From Amphiura filiformis (taxonomy: Eukaryota; Echinodermata; Ophiuroidea; Amphilepidida; Amphiuridae), in the NCBI RefSeq assembly GCF_039555335.1, contig NC_092646.1, positions 30,953,680 through 31,017,679 of the forward strand: DNA of 64,000 nucleotides, written 5' to 3'. The notes below the pieces were generated by a model. It did no database searches, was not told where the DNA came from, and was given only the letters and a program-made list of their open reading frames with translations. Positions 31,171 through 43,257 of this stretch are shown in pieces (the first letter of the stretch is position 1; every line of letters starts with the position of its first letter). Position numbers and translations under genes: made by a program.

Positions 31171-33007
31171 CGGCCATCTTGGGGCCACACCTTGGTCGCT
31201 TAACCACTGGCGTATAGGACTTTTATTAAAAAATAGAGGGCAGCATTCCACACCTCAACGTTTCTATTATTACACAAATTGTAATTTCAAACACTATAAA
31301 ATATTTTATGATATTAGTGCATACGAAAATGTTACATGTAGTTCTAATAAAATGCAAATAAAATAAATAACAGACATGATTTTTACTCCTTTTGTTGTGG
31401 TTTAATTCGTGTGTGATCATTAGCTGAAATATTTGAGACATAATTTAACGAGTTTAGGGAAATTTGTATAGCCCGGAAAGCTTACCTAAATGTTGACCTG
31501 TGGTAAATTACGTGGGTGGACGATGGCCATTTACAGAAAACGGACTCGTTATTTTTGGAGTGACTCATGTCATGTTTAAGTTACATTAAGGGCTACCTCA
31601 AGATGTTTGTATTTTATCTGCTCTCCTCTTAGAAATCTGGATTTACTGATTGTAAAATGTGCCTACCGGCACTCTGACTGAACTCACAACTCGTAACATT
31701 AAAACACCGTCTAGTTGATGCACAAACTCAGTGTTAATTTATAACTGCACTGAAAGTTAATTTTTGGTATTTCTATCGTATTAATTCCATAAAATTGTAG
31801 CTACTTATCATGTATATTTAATTTATACTAGATAAATTATAGATTTACAGTAGGTAACACACAATATGAATAAAATATCGAATTTATGAGCATCACTCAT
31901 GAAAAATCATGGCCCGTGCGGTGAATTGCCAGGGTGCATTGCCAGGGATTTTATTAGCTTTTATTCCCAGATTGGGGATAGGCCTATTATAAGAGTAGGC
32001 CTAGGAAAGAAAATGCGATTGCTTAGGTAAAAAGGCAAGCGATGTAGTTTCCCTAAGGACTTTAATGAACAATAATCTCGACCTGGAGTGACTTTTTAAT
32101 AAGGTAACTTTGTCAAAATGGTTCACTTTTTATGACTTTCTTTTTCCATGTCAAGTTCAGAAAATCAAACTATGACCCCGGACTAAAACGCATACATAGG
32201 GCCTACATGCATAGGCCTAAATCAAAAGTATCCTTTCCAAAATTGTGATTTTTCAAGATTGTGATTTGATCAATTCTGGGACGAAAATAATTTGACTGGC
32301 ACAGCTTTCACTTTTCCAAATTTGACAAAATATTTAGTATCGGAACATGATAGGCCTAATAATATAATTCTTTTTTCTGTGTTTCAAGTTTCATTTCAAA
32401 ATTTGGACCATTGACACCTTGTTCCTTTTAACAACAATATTTTAATTTAATTGATTTTTTTTCTCTTTCAACATACGACAGACCTGGATTATGATGAATG
32501 TTTTTTTTTAAATAGCGTGTGAATACGAGCTTTGTTTCTAATATTTTGGTATGATTTTCTGTTTTGTCCTTTTTTCTTTTGTTGTTTACATCGAAAAGTG
32601 TAATTATATGAAAACAAAAAAATTAAGGCCTAAAGTAAATAAATGAATAATAGAAGAAGCATAAGGTAACGGGAAAACTCCGTTTTATAGGCCCGACTGG
32701 CCAGATCTTGTGTTTTTGAATTTTTTTTTTTTACTTGTTTCTAGAATTATATAAAATCAACCGTTTAGGGGCCAAAATTGATGATTCCGGAATTTTTTGA
32801 AAAATATTCAGAGCATCCCAGCCACAGGGAAGGGGAGGGGCAAGACTTCTCACAAGGGGACTGGCTGGGGATGCCCCCCCTCTCAGGGGGGGGCAGCTTC
32901 CCCTCTCCACCCACCCCTGTCTACACCACTGTTTAACTGTCATTTGGGCCTCCATAAAACCAAATTTAAACCAAATAAAAAAAATCCTGACCGACTGACC
33001 CTACTTA
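31171..33007. other. Unassigned A/T-rich stretch
   Basis: No exon supported. It contains four TAGGCCTA copies (31979, 31996, 32212, 32351). A C/G-rich repeat end ('ggggatgccccccctctcaggggggggcag') lies at about 32865-32900, with 'aggggaggggcaagact' before it, probably the end of a decayed transposon. Confidence 0.4.
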
Positions 33008-33559
33008 TTAAAGGTTGGTCTGAACCCTGGAATTATGGAAACTTTCGGGCCTCATAACTTTTAAATTGTTGGTCTAAAGTATATAATAGTATACATATTT
33101 AGAATGGCAAAGACTTGATAAGTTCATCTGTGAGGTCAAATTTTGACCAATTTCACCAAAAATATTTGAAATTTGGGCCAAAATCGGGCTTTTTTATGAT
33201 TTTTTTTAAATATCAGCGTTTTTTGACATTTTTTGGCGCAAATTTCTCAAAGTTGGTCGAAATTCAAAAAAATGAAAAAACGGGTCCTAGATATTTTAAT
33301 CTAGTTTTTAAAAAATAATAAAAAAAAAAAATTTGGCCCAAGAATTTTTTGTTATGATGCACGAAAAGAAGTGGGCCAAAACCGTTATTTTTGGGATTTG
33401 GGGCCAAAAGTGCCATTTTGGCCCAAATTTGACCTCACAGATGAACATACCAAGTCTTTGCCATTCTAAATATGTATACTTTTATACACTTTAGACCAAG
33501 AATTTAAAAGTTATGAGGCTCGAAAGATTCCATATTTCCAGGGTTCAGACCAACCTTAA
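33008..33559. mobile_element. TTAA foldback with about 150-bp arms
   Basis: TTAA borders AAGGTTGGTCTGAACCCTGG at the left and its complement at the right. Long arms include 'catatttagaatggcaaagacttg' and the inverse near 33450. A half copy is at 56955-57075. Confidence 0.7.
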
Positions 33560-33908
33560 AAATCCATCCGCCCGTAAAACAGTGTTTTTCCTCGCCTAAT
33601 CAAGAAGTTGTGTACCCTCAAAGAAATAATTAATAAAAGCCAGAAGTCATTTTCTAGTCAAGTAATAAATGTAAGTCCTGTATTACAAGTAGGCCCTCTA
33701 TTAATATTTTAATGGTTACATTGCGTATATTAAAAGGACAACATCAACAAATCACAGAATGTTTTTTTTTTAAATTTTTTTTTATTGAACAAATAATAGC
33801 AAAATACAAAAGAAATGTGGTGAATTACATAATCATACAAGTAAATCGTAAGGCTTTTGATGTAAATATAGATGATAAAATGTATAATGGGCTATCCCAG
33901 AAAATCCG
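33560..33908. other. Unassigned stretch
   Basis: A/T-rich; nothing recognised. Confidence 0.4.
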
Positions 33909-34337
33909 GGGAGGGGGGCACTGTTCATTGACAAGGGGGTATCATGCGGTACGAAGTTTCAAATAGCACCCTAAACAAGTATTTATGAGGTCTGAAAATG
34001 CACTCCTTAAACAAGTATGACAAGTGCAATTTCATACCCTAAATAAGTATTGATATTATTTTTGCCCCCATTAGAAGCAAGTAAATCAGTCATATTTTGA
34101 CTCTAAAACACAAATTCAAAAGTTCATAACTTTTAACCTTTATTACATACTACATTTGTCTCAAAGGACCCTAAACAATGATTTATTGTACAAGGTATAC
34201 CCTTTTTCTCAAATTTCCTTGTTTTAGATACTCTATTCACGATACGCAAGTACAGTGCCTGATCATGAACAAAGACCCTTTTTACTTGAATCTTTGGCCA
34301 CGCATGATACCCCTGGTCAATGACCAGTAGCCCCCCT
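33909..34337. mobile_element. MITE with GGGGGGCACTG...CATTGACAAGG TIRs
   Basis: The left end contains CATTGACAAGGGGGTATCAT, and the right end has ATGATACCCCTGGTCAATG followed by TAGCCCCCC. The interior repeats 'ccctaaacaagtat'. No target duplication was resolved. Confidence 0.6.
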
Positions 34338-34351
34338 GTGCAGAAAATAAG

Positions 34352-34641
34352 TGCACACCCCTATAGAGGAGTAACTTTTCAATCAAAGAAATGTCCGGAT
34401 TTCCAAGTCTGCTTTCTGAAAAGCGGCTTGAATTCCAGTTGCCAATGTTACTTGAAAAATCCTGGAAATCCAATTAAATGTAAGAAAAATCACGGCAATG
34501 TCCCAAATGAAGTCTCAAATTGAAGATTTCTGACTTTGAAGCATTTTTCTGTTAGATTTTTTGCTTTTAGAAAAAATAAAAAATCTGGATTTCCAACAGT
34601 CACAACTGGACAGAAAGTCTGGAAATCTGAACTCCTCTATA
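34352..34641. mobile_element. TATAGAGGAGT MITE
   Basis: The ends are TATAGAGGAGT and ACTCCTCTATA with inner 'tccggatttccaa' and 'tggaaatctga' partners. Probably TA-targeted. Confidence 0.55.
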
Positions 34642-34670
34642 GTTATTCCTTGTTACCAATTTAAGTTAGT

Positions 34671-35171
34671 TTAAGGGGCAGGCAGGATCACTCAGTGAGA
34701 AATTTAATAGACATTGTTTTGCATTGTATCTTTAAAAGTACCATAAGCAGTGGCGCATCGTGGCGCTCCTACCCGGGGGCTGAAGAAAATTCAATTTTGC
34801 CGCCCTTCCTCAACAACCCAAAAAGGTTGACCCAATTTTTTTTTCGGTGGTTTGAAAAAGTGAAGAGCAAAAAAAAAAGGATTATAAGCGCTGGTGCCCT
34901 AAGAGCAACATATTTTCACATAGTAGAATTTTTTCAAAATTTTTTATACTTTTCTAATTTTTTCCACCCTTTTTCTTTACTAATTCTTTTTGCGCCTTCT
35001 TTTTCCGCCGCCCTTCGTTTTGGCTGCCCCTGCTTTTACCCCAGGGGCTGGCGCCCAAAGCCCCCAAAAATATGCGCATGATAAGTGTATTTAGCATCAT
35101 TACTTTTCAAGATACAATGCAAAACAATGTCTAAAATTTTCTACTTCGAGTGACCTTGCATGCCACCTTAA
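34671..35171. mobile_element. TTAA element with a nested insertion
   Basis: TTAAGG opens at 34671 and CCTTAA closes at 35171. Matching arms include 'gacattgttttgcattgtatctt' and the inverse at 35105-35130. A GC-ended segment (about 34746-35080, 'tggcgctcctacccgggggctg' to 'ccaggggctggcgccca') interrupts it. Confidence 0.6.
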
Positions 35172-35268
35172 GATCTTGTAATCTGCCCACTGAGAGATAA
35201 TATTGGAGGAGTACTTTAGTCTTATCAGCATGACATGATGTAAAAATTCTACAGAATTACAATGATCA

Positions 35269-35925
35269 GGGATGTAAGTTTGTAGGATTAATCCTGAATT
35301 CAGGGGTTTTTTTTCTGTCCAAGTTTTCGCACTTTATCAGTAAAGATTAATAGGTAAATTTTCACGGGAAAATTTTCTGGACACGTGACCAATGCGTATC
35401 AATGTGAGTGTAACCTCGAGCCTGATTTCTGACCCCCGGCGGTGACCTCGCTATTCAAGTCTTAGTAATTTTGAATTGGAATAGTATTTTTGACCGCAAT
35501 TTTGATAGAAATTTGTGCATTGCAAATTTATTAAATATTATGTTATCTTAATTTCTTCACAATATCATCAAAACGTAATTTCAAAAATATCTATCTACGG
35601 AAAAAAATATTTATCTACGGAAACTCTTACCATAATATTATTAACTTGCGACAAGTAACTTATTTTGCATCGAAGGATGAATTCTTCCTATTCAAATACA
35701 TTGGAAGAACACCCGCTGTGCTCGGGGTCACATTCCATAATGCTAATATGTCTGCGCCCATGGGTGTCACGTGTCCAGAAAATTTTCCCGTGAAAATTTA
35801 CCTATTAATTCTGACTGTTTATTATCAGCCTGTTTTGGGGTTATTTAACCCAAATTCATGCCCTTTTTCAGGATTTTTTCCAGAATTTCAGGATTTTTTC
35901 TTCAGGCCTACTTACATCCCTGGGT
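35269..35925. mobile_element. CAGGGATGTAAG element hosting the 480-bp twin
   Basis: The ends are CAGGGATGTAAGTTTG and CTACTTACATCCCTG, with internal 'aggattaatcctgaattcagg' partners. The 35338-35817 element is inserted inside. No clear target duplication was seen. Confidence 0.5.
35333..35822. mobile_element. 480-bp MITE twin 1, 5-bp TSD TTTAT
   Basis: The element 35338-35817 runs from CAGTAAAGATTAATAGGTAA to TTACCTATTAATTCTGACTG, with TTTAT at 35333-35337 and 35818-35822. The arms share AATTTTCACGGGAAAATTTT and GGACACGTGACC. Its twin is at 44083-44562, the same length and about 97% identical by eye. Confidence 0.85.
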
Positions 35926-36529
35926 CAATCCAGTTATGTATCCCTCTTCTTTGCATGTAGAGGAATGATGTAACGTATAGTGCAGGGCAATACATTCAAA
36001 AATAGTGTAAACATATTATTGCTATGGTAAATGGTAATTTTAAATCCTGTGTTACATCCAGTTGCGTACTAGACATTTTCATTGGGGGGACAAGCAGGGG
36101 CAAACATATTGGGGCAGGCATCCTTCATGCTGTTTGGGTTTATAAGCGCATCAACACCATCATCGCACTGGGTGACACAGGAAGGGCGTTCTGAGGAGTC
36201 TTGGGATCTGCTTGGGATGTAGCTACAGCACCCACCACTGACATGACTGAGAAACAAGTTAAGCTCAAGTGTCAAAACTTTCAAAATAACATCAAATTTG
36301 GCCAAATTTAGGCCATTTTCAATAAAATTGTCAATTTCAAATGGGGATGATGTTTCCGGTATAGAGTTAGCTACATATTATAAAACAACTGATGAAGAAA
36401 TTATTCATCTACAATACTTGCTAATTTGCAAAAACCTAATCACAACCTGTCTAGCTCACACAGCAGTTCCATCACACATGTAATCTACTGTTCTGCATGT
36501 AATGAAAATGTTTCATTTGACTAAAAGAG

Positions 36530-36976
36530 GCCCTATGTCACATGGGGGAAAATGGTAAATCAGTTTTTACAGATTTTGTCGTTATTTTAGAAAATCTGGC
36601 TGTTTTTGTGTGATCTCCCATTTTAAAATCCTTACACCCTCTAGATGGAGGTCATGACGTCAATCTTGCACAGAGGAGTGTAAAAAATGCGGGAAATTTA
36701 AATCAAATTTGCTCCACAGCTCCAAAGTACACAATGTGCTGACACTGTGATTTACCAGCATACCTTGTATGTCCTATGTGTGAAATGCAGCCAATGGGCT
36801 GTTCCAGTTAAAATCATTACACCCTCTAGAGGAAGGGCATGGCGTCAATCTTGCACACAGGAGTGTAGATATCAAATGTGGTCACCATTCAGGCAACTCC
36901 ATTTGATATTCACACTCCCTGTGTGGAAGATGTCTTGCCAGTGGGGAGTATGGAATTCAAATGGAATAGCCCAACA
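36530..36976. mobile_element. Chimeric and partial MITE copies
   Basis: 36533-36625 is a partial copy of the 37015 element that runs directly into a GGGCTATTCC-type fragment ('ccttacaccctctagatgg'). 36795-36976 is a fuller GGGCTGTTCC...GGAATAGCCCA copy. Confidence 0.55.
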
Positions 36977-37011
36977 TTTCTTCTTATGTAGGATTTGAAG
37001 GATTTCAATAT

Positions 37012-37190
37012 TTAGGCCCTATGTCACATGGGGGAAAATGGTAAATCACACATATTTAGCAGCATTTCTCCTCATTTTTCACAATTGTGCAGAATTCAGC
37101 AGCCTGTTTTAACAGATTTTGTCGTTATTTTAGAAAATCTGGCTGTTTTTGTGTGATCTCCCATTTTCCCCCATGCGTCATGGGGCCTTA
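37012..37190. mobile_element. 173-bp Harbinger-type MITE with TTA TSD
   Basis: The element 37015-37187 reads GGCCCTATGTCACATGGGGG at the left and CATGCGTCATGGGGCC at the right, flanked by TTA (37012-37014, 37188-37190). Inner arms AAAATGG...CCATTTT match. Confidence 0.65.
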
Positions 37191-37362
37191 AAAGTAGCTG
37201 AAGTTCCAAGATTCTTAATGAGTACACCTACAGAGAGTTATGGGTCAGATGCAAGAACATGCTCTGCACTGGCTTCCAAGTTGAAAACATGATCAAGGCC
37301 CACACTACTTGCATCACATCACAGGAGGAGTTACATCACCACCCGCTGAGCACCTAACATAA

Positions 37363-37540
37363 ATGGCAAGTGACCACTCGTCTGGTGAACAAGCTGTTGG
37401 TGTCATATGGGTGAGCTGTAAGATCATTGATAGCTTCTTCCTATTAAAAAAATGGCAGGCGATCACTAGTCTGGTGAACAAGCTGTTGGTGTCATATGGG
37501 TGAGCTGTAAGATCACTGATAGCTTCTTCCTATAAAAAAA
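37363..37540. repeat. 89-bp tandem duplication
   Basis: Units start ATGGCAAGTGACCACTCGTC (37363) and ATGGCAGGCGATCACTAGTC (37452) and are about 94% identical. Read on the minus strand, each unit is open after a T-rich AG and gives EEAISDLTAHPYDTNSLFTR and a near-identical second version. Confidence 0.8.
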
Positions 37541-37704
37541 AATCAAATACAATATGCTGACATTTTGCATAATGAACCAAACTTACAAGCTTGCATGATC
37601 AAATTAGTTTACTCATTTTGCAATTGGGTAGACAAAATGATACGGTCTACAGTATTTATTTGGGAGTGTTCACACTATCATGCCTAATTTGCCCTGGTAC
37701 AGGG

Positions 37705-38230
37705 TGTTAGTCCAACACAGCGCTACAGGTAGTCCAAATCTGAAATGCACTGCACCAGTCCGACACACCGCTAGTCCGAATCTAAAATACACTGCGCTAG
37801 TCCGAAACTGAAAACCATTGCGCTAGTCCGAATTTGAATTGGGGAAACACTGCGCTAGTCTGATATTCGGACTAGCGCAGTGTTGATCAGATTCTGACTA
37901 GCGCTGTAGTTTTCAGTTTCGGACTAGCACCATGGTTTTCAGTTTCGGACAAGCGCAGTGTTGGACTAAAGAAGTGTTTTCCAAATTCGGACAAGCGCAG
38001 TGTATTTCGGACCGGGGATTTCGGATTCGGACTAGCGGTGTGTGGGACTGAAAAATGTGATTTCAGATTCGAACTAGCAATGTGTCGGACTGTTGCAGTA
38101 GTTTTCATTTTCGGACTAGCGCATGCTTTTTTCGGACTAGCGCCGTGCTTTTCATTTTCGGACTGACACACCTCTAAGTATAGGGAATTTGTGTTGTCGG
38201 ACTAGCGGTGTGTCAGACTGAGCGGTGAAC
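37705..38230. repeat. Bidirectional array of a CACTGCGCTAGTCCG motif
   Basis: GCTAGTCCG-type motifs appear about six times on the plus strand between 37705 and 37862. Their complement (CGGACTAGCGCAGTG, with variants CGGACAAGCGCAGTG and CGGACTAGCGGTGTG) appears about eleven times from 37865 to 38225. Units are spaced by short A/T stretches (25-35 bp). The orientation switch is at about 37863. Confidence 0.8.
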
Positions 38231-38525
38231 CCCGATTTGCCATGAGTCCCGGGTTAGACCCGGGTTGATAATTAGTGTGAACAGAAAAAACCTCAAAAAA
38301 TTGACCCGGTCATTTTTTTCCAACCTCGGAAAGAACAGGTTACAACAGAAATTCACTGTTTGACCCACATTACTGGAAGTAAACACTACCATTATCACTC
38401 TCTTTCTATTGTTTCTGTATGCACAGCAAATCAGGCCACCATATCTAATCACTGTACTAAGTTTGAAGTTGATCAGTTATTGCATTGGAGCTGCACAGTG
38501 GATTAATGAATTTGCTTCCGCCCCG

Positions 38526-38572
38526 GACAGCCAGACAGCCAAACAGCCAGGCAGCCAAACAAACAAAGAAAC
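38526..38572. repeat. CAGCCAAA-type microsatellite
   Basis: Repeats of 'cagccagacagccaaacagccaggcagccaaacaaac'. Confidence 0.75.
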
Positions 38573-39143
38573 AATCGGGCAACCATCTGGATGATAACAT
38601 AAGCCCCACAAATATGTGGGGGCCAAAAATGAGCATAATTAGCCTGCAAGCATGTTATAGTCAATGGCAGAATATGTACACGCCTGCAATTTTTAGTAGG
38701 TTTAGCCAAAATAATCAGAGTGTATATGAAATTAATTAAAATGGAAGTGAGAGGAGCTGCACTACTAGTACTGTTACTGTACTTACATTTCACTCCATTG
38801 TATGGCCATTCTCTCTTTTAATACATCAGGAAGAAACACACACAAATTACATCTAGAAGAAAACACACACAAATATTATATTATGGTTATTACTACAATA
38901 TTCATCAAAGTATACAAATTACATACCCTTACCTGCCATGTACTCGTTCCATTTTTAATGGGACATTTGCGGTGGAAAAATGTCAATATTAGCAGGGACT
39001 GTCTTTTGGAATTTGCAGGAGAGCATGAAATAGCTCTTCTGGAGCCTTCAAGTTCAAGGAAAGCTGTTTAGAGCATTTATAATAGAATGTAAGGAGAGAA
39101 TGGTCAACTAAGGAGAGCTAAAAATCACTCTCCTATATCAGAT
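38573..39143. other. Unassigned stretch
   Basis: No exon or element ends recognised. The segment 'ttacatttcactc.attgtatgg' occurs here (38784-38808) and at about 40299-40320, so a dispersed repeat is present. Confidence 0.35.
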
Positions 39144-39947
39144 TCAAGGGGTACTACACCCCTGCCCAATTTTGTGCCCATTTTTGCATTTTTCTCAAAA
39201 ATTATAGCACATTGGTGACAAGTAAGATATGTATATTATAGGGGCAAGGACTACAACTACTGTACTTAAAATTCAGCAACTCAAAGCAAGTAGTTATTGA
39301 TTTATTGATCAAATATTGGCTTCCCTCATTTTTGAATGTAACTCCACAACTGTTGTCTGTGCTGAAATAAAATTTTCAGTCCAGTAGTTGTAGTCCTTGC
39401 CCCTATAATATACATATCTTACTTGTCACCAATTAGAGAATAAAGGTATTGTTTTTTTAGCCCCTGAGTGCATCTATCGTCTCATATAACACAGGCGACA
39501 TCATTATTTTAAGTAAAACAACGAAGCGAAGCCGAGTGGTTTTACTTAAAATAATGATGTCGCCTGTGTTATATGAGACGATAGATGCACAAAAACAAAT
39601 AAAAACAATACCTTTATTCTCATTCTTAAACACTTCAATTCAAATAAAAATATTATACAAGTTTTAATCAAATTAAATCCTACATTTTGCAAGGAATTAC
39701 CTAGGGCTTAAAATCGATCAGTCCCGTTGTTGCTATGCACCTCCCATTGGTCCAAATAGCGAGTACGCGTATCGCGTCGACGCACACGCGCTGACCCGTG
39801 TGATACCGTGTCATATCACACGGGTAAAGCTGGGTAAGAACCAATAAGATTGCAGGAACGTTCTCAAGTGTTTAAGAATGCGCTATAATTTTTGAGAAAA
39901 ATGCAAAAATAGGCACAAAATTGGGCAGGGGTATAGTACCCCCTTAA
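39144..39947. mobile_element. TTAA-family element (GGGGTACTACACCCC), interrupted
   Basis: The left end reads AAGGGGTACTACACCCCTGC (preceded by TTC in place of TTA), and the right end is GGGTATAGTACCCCCTTAA. Arms include 'ccaattttgtgcc' and 'tgcatttttctcaaaaattatag'. A foldback (from about 39434 to 39880) is inserted. A second copy of the family, without that insertion, is at 58608-58893. Confidence 0.65.
39436..39620. repeat. Near-perfect hairpin with 52-bp identical arms
   Basis: 39468-39519 and 39539-39590 are exact reverse complements (52 of 52) around a 19-base loop AACGAAGCGAAGCCGAGTG. Outer partial arms contain 'aataaaggtattgttttt' and the inverse. Sequence to its right (39605-39830) recurs at about 49800-50030. 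Confidence 0.9.
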
Positions 39948-41104
39948 GGAGAGCAGTAGAGAGCAATTGCTCTCGCTCTCCTCAAATGGCAATCCCTGTT
40001 TTAGGCTGTTTTGGGGTTTTTTTTGTTGGTTTTTTTGCTTCAGGATTAATTTTGGTACCGTATTTAGTTTTTACACCACCCCCCCCCCTTCAATAGTAAA
40101 AAAATTGCCCCCTTTTCATACACCCAAAACTTCATAACCCACCCTTTAGAACTCTAAAAGTGTATGACCCCCCTACATATTGTCTACCCCCACCAAGGTA
40201 TTTCTGAACACTCCCTTACCATTTCAGGGTTCAAGTGACATACTTGTCAACTACAGAATGTCTTTTGCTTGTTACTGTTATACTGTATGTACCCTACTTA
40301 CATTTCACTCAATTGTATGGTCAGTCTCTGATTTATACATCTGGAAGAAACATACACAATATTAAACTATTTATTAAAATATTCATGTAGTCACATTATA
40401 ATACTTTGTAAGGCCAAAAACATTTGTTTGCCCTAAGAGTAAAAAATGTGGAGGGTCGGTAGGTCAATATTTTTTTCCATGGGCACTTCCACTATTTCAG
40501 AGTCAGAAATTCGCAACCAAGTGGGAGAATCCTTTTGAATTCTCTCAGTGGAATTTTGGAAGAATCCATGGATTTTTGCCATATAACTTTGTTCATGATT
40601 AATTGCATTACCAGAATCCATTTAAGATTCTTGCAATTTTGTTGACGAGAATCTTTGCGAGAATGGATTCTCACTGAATTTCTGACCCTGCTATATTTTG
40701 AAGTGAAACCAGTGAACTTTGGAACCTCAGACATCAAAATTCATGGATCCCCCTATTAAAGGGTGGATTTTCTTTGATCCCCTTTTTATAAAAAAAAAAA
40801 AAAAAAATATGGAGTTAAGAATGTTGTACAGTCAACAGTGTTACACCCAAATTGTAAAATGCACAATTTTTTGTATTTTAAGCTTGAGTTGAGAGTACAC
40901 ACTTGAAACATTTAAAGGAGTATTTCGCGATCCTAACATCATCTTAATTTTATGACATTCTTCAGGATATATCCATGAAAAAATATTATTCCCAAAATTT
41001 TTTGATTCCGATTTTGCATTTGCGAGTTATGATTTAAAAAATGGTAAATGTAAAAAAATGTGCCCAAGCGGGCATCGTGTCACGCTTATGGGGGTGGGGA
41101 TGTT
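39948..41104. other. Mixed repeat fragments
   Basis: C-rich runs lie near 40078, a poly(A) run at 40788-40807, and a truncated copy of the TTTCGTGATCC MITE at about 40911-41030. No gene. Confidence 0.45.
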
Positions 41105-41515
41105 CCCCCTCAGAGTCGGAAACTTTTGCAAAATGAAGACCTAATTGAAACGATTTGGTGGACCATTTTGTCACTATTTATAGTGTGTAAAATTTCAGAT
41201 TGAAAAGGCCGAAAATTCAAGAAATGACAGGGCATGAAGCCGTTCGTGGACAAGTTTTCCCTATTGTTGTAGGCCTATAAATTGTTTTAAACATAAATTG
41301 GCAAATGTTGAAAGCAGAAGCGAAAATGGCCACTCGTTTATGCACTATGCAGGGGGTGTGTAGTTGGAAGTTGGAAATTTTGAGAAATGTAAATCTACTT
41401 GAAGCGATTTGGTGGACCATTTTGTCACTATTTAATAGCGTGTAAAATTTGTGAATTACGGCCCGTCCATGAAGCCTTTCGTGAACAAGTTTTCCCTATT
41501 ATTGTTGTCTAGTGA
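41105..41515. repeat. Two tandem copies of a dispersed repeat
   Basis: The block 'gatttggtggaccattttgtcactattta.ag.gtgtaaaatt...catgaagcc.ttcgtg.acaagttttccctatt' occurs at 41152-41265 and 41406-41503. Related copies lie at 59435-59570 and 62010-62085, next to GC-ended transposon ends. Confidence 0.6.
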
Positions 41516-42727
41516 CTTTGATGATATTGTGTAATAGGCCCTGCATATCGGCAGGCCCGCAGTAATTTTCACAAGCTTTGCACGCTGGACCCGCCTTCAA
41601 GCAATGCCTAAAATAATTACAGTGGCGGCGCTACGGGGCATTTGCCCCCCCATATTTTCTTCTTGCCCCCCTCCCACTTTTGAGGAAAAAACCCACATTA
41701 TCATAAATTTCCACTTTTGCGGCAATTTTGCACAAAATTTGTCAATTTTGCCCCCCCCCCCTACGCTGACGCAGAAGGTACATCCTCTCATGATCGAGAA
41801 TTTATTATTTTGGCTATACAATGTAATGGCCAAGCCCAAGGCAATGCAGTAGACTGAGTAGTCAGTACTGAGTCTGAGACTGAGACTGAGTACAACTACA
41901 TGGTCCTGACCTGACCTGGCATGATGCCAGGCATGGACCCATCAAATGGCATCATGTCCATGATCGTGAGAAATTGAGAATGAATGCCAAACAATGCTGG
42001 ACATGAGTAAAAGCTTACACTTACAGCCATTGCATGTATGCATGCATAATCAATACTACTCATGTACTGCCATGCATGCATGCACACATGTACATGTATC
42101 ATGATATGCATGCGTTGCGTTGTTGCGCTATTCAGTCACTGTCAGTCTGGACATACATCCCGCACGTCATCCGCCGTCATATGTATGCATGACATCAAAC
42201 ATTTCCTCTGTTTCTCAATGTTAACCTCGTCAAAAAAGATACTTTACAACATTATAGGAAGCATACAATACCGTTTCATGTAAAAATTCCGCACCCCTCC
42301 AAGCTGATGTGTTGAACTTTTGAACGTTGACCTTCATTCGAAGGGTGACCCCGAATTAAACATTATAAACTTCAATATTTACAATCTTCAATGACCACGA
42401 GACAAACTTTATAAAGTAAAATTAAAACAAAAAAAAAAAAAAATATTATAATACGGCATTAAATAATAAATATGATAAAAAAAGAAGATATAGTACGGCT
42501 TATCATTTTGGTGCATGTAAATCAGTGTACTAGTCCCAGCGAAGGTTCGGCGCGGCCGGTGCAATATCGTCGATTTTGGACAGTTTTCAACTGAAATGTT
42601 TCGCGTTTTCGTGCAGAAAATAGCGAGAAAATCATTTTTTGTGATTTTCATAGCTTTAAAAAAATTAGAAGAGCAGGTAAGAAAACCTGACTATCGATTT
42701 ACATTACATTTGAAAAACTATCTGAAG
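41516..42727. other. Unassigned stretch with low-complexity patches
   Basis: 41620-41770 resembles ends of a GGCGGCGCTA-type hAT element. 42020-42125 is rich in ATGCATGC. A poly(A) run lies at 42427-42442. No gene supported. Confidence 0.4.
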
Positions 42728-43257
42728 TAAGGCTAATGAAAGTTGATTCCCAGTTTCCCGTTACCCTACTCCGCTCAAAACAATTTGCTGGCCAAATATT
42801 TCATTATTTTGAATAAAATGTTGATTTCTAACAAACTTTAACATACAAATAAATAATTGTGGTTTTAAATATATCATAAATCTCTTTCTGTTGATTTTCA
42901 GGGATTGTCTTTGCAGTAGGAGCATGGTATATGGTTAATAATGAATTATTAATGAATACCTACTCAATTCTCTGTCCCGCACTTTTTGATCTGCTCTGAT
43001 CTCATCCCGTAAAAAATATTGTGAAACTTTTGATAATAGTTGTACAATCACCTTCATGTGGTTGTAAACTACATCTGTAAACTACAAACTGTGATTTATC
43101 ACATGTATACATGGGTAGTTATTGGTTTACACCTGTAACAGATGCAATAATGAAATGGTATAAAATAATGAATAATGAATAATGAAATGGTCACCTACAC
43201 AGTCATGAAAAATAATGTAACGGGAAACTGGGAATTGACTTTCATTAGCCTAATATT
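42728..43257. mobile_element. MITE with about 35-bp TIRs
   Basis: The left arm reads GGCTAATGAAAGTTGATTCC then CAGTTTCCCGTTAC. The right arm is its complement (GTAACGGGAAACTGGGAATT..., ending CATTAGCC). About 460 bp of unique interior carries no coding frame. Confidence 0.65.

Noticed and set aside
36158-36237. Minus-strand exon candidate (SQADPKTPQNALPVSPSAMM)
   Set aside because: An acceptor is present, but the donor is weak, no phase-compatible neighbour was found, and another frame is equally open.
37887-38171. 94-residue Ser/Pro/Lys repeat protein on the minus strand
   Set aside because: The repeats come from the CACTGCGCTAGTCCG array; the frame is a by-product of the motif spacing.
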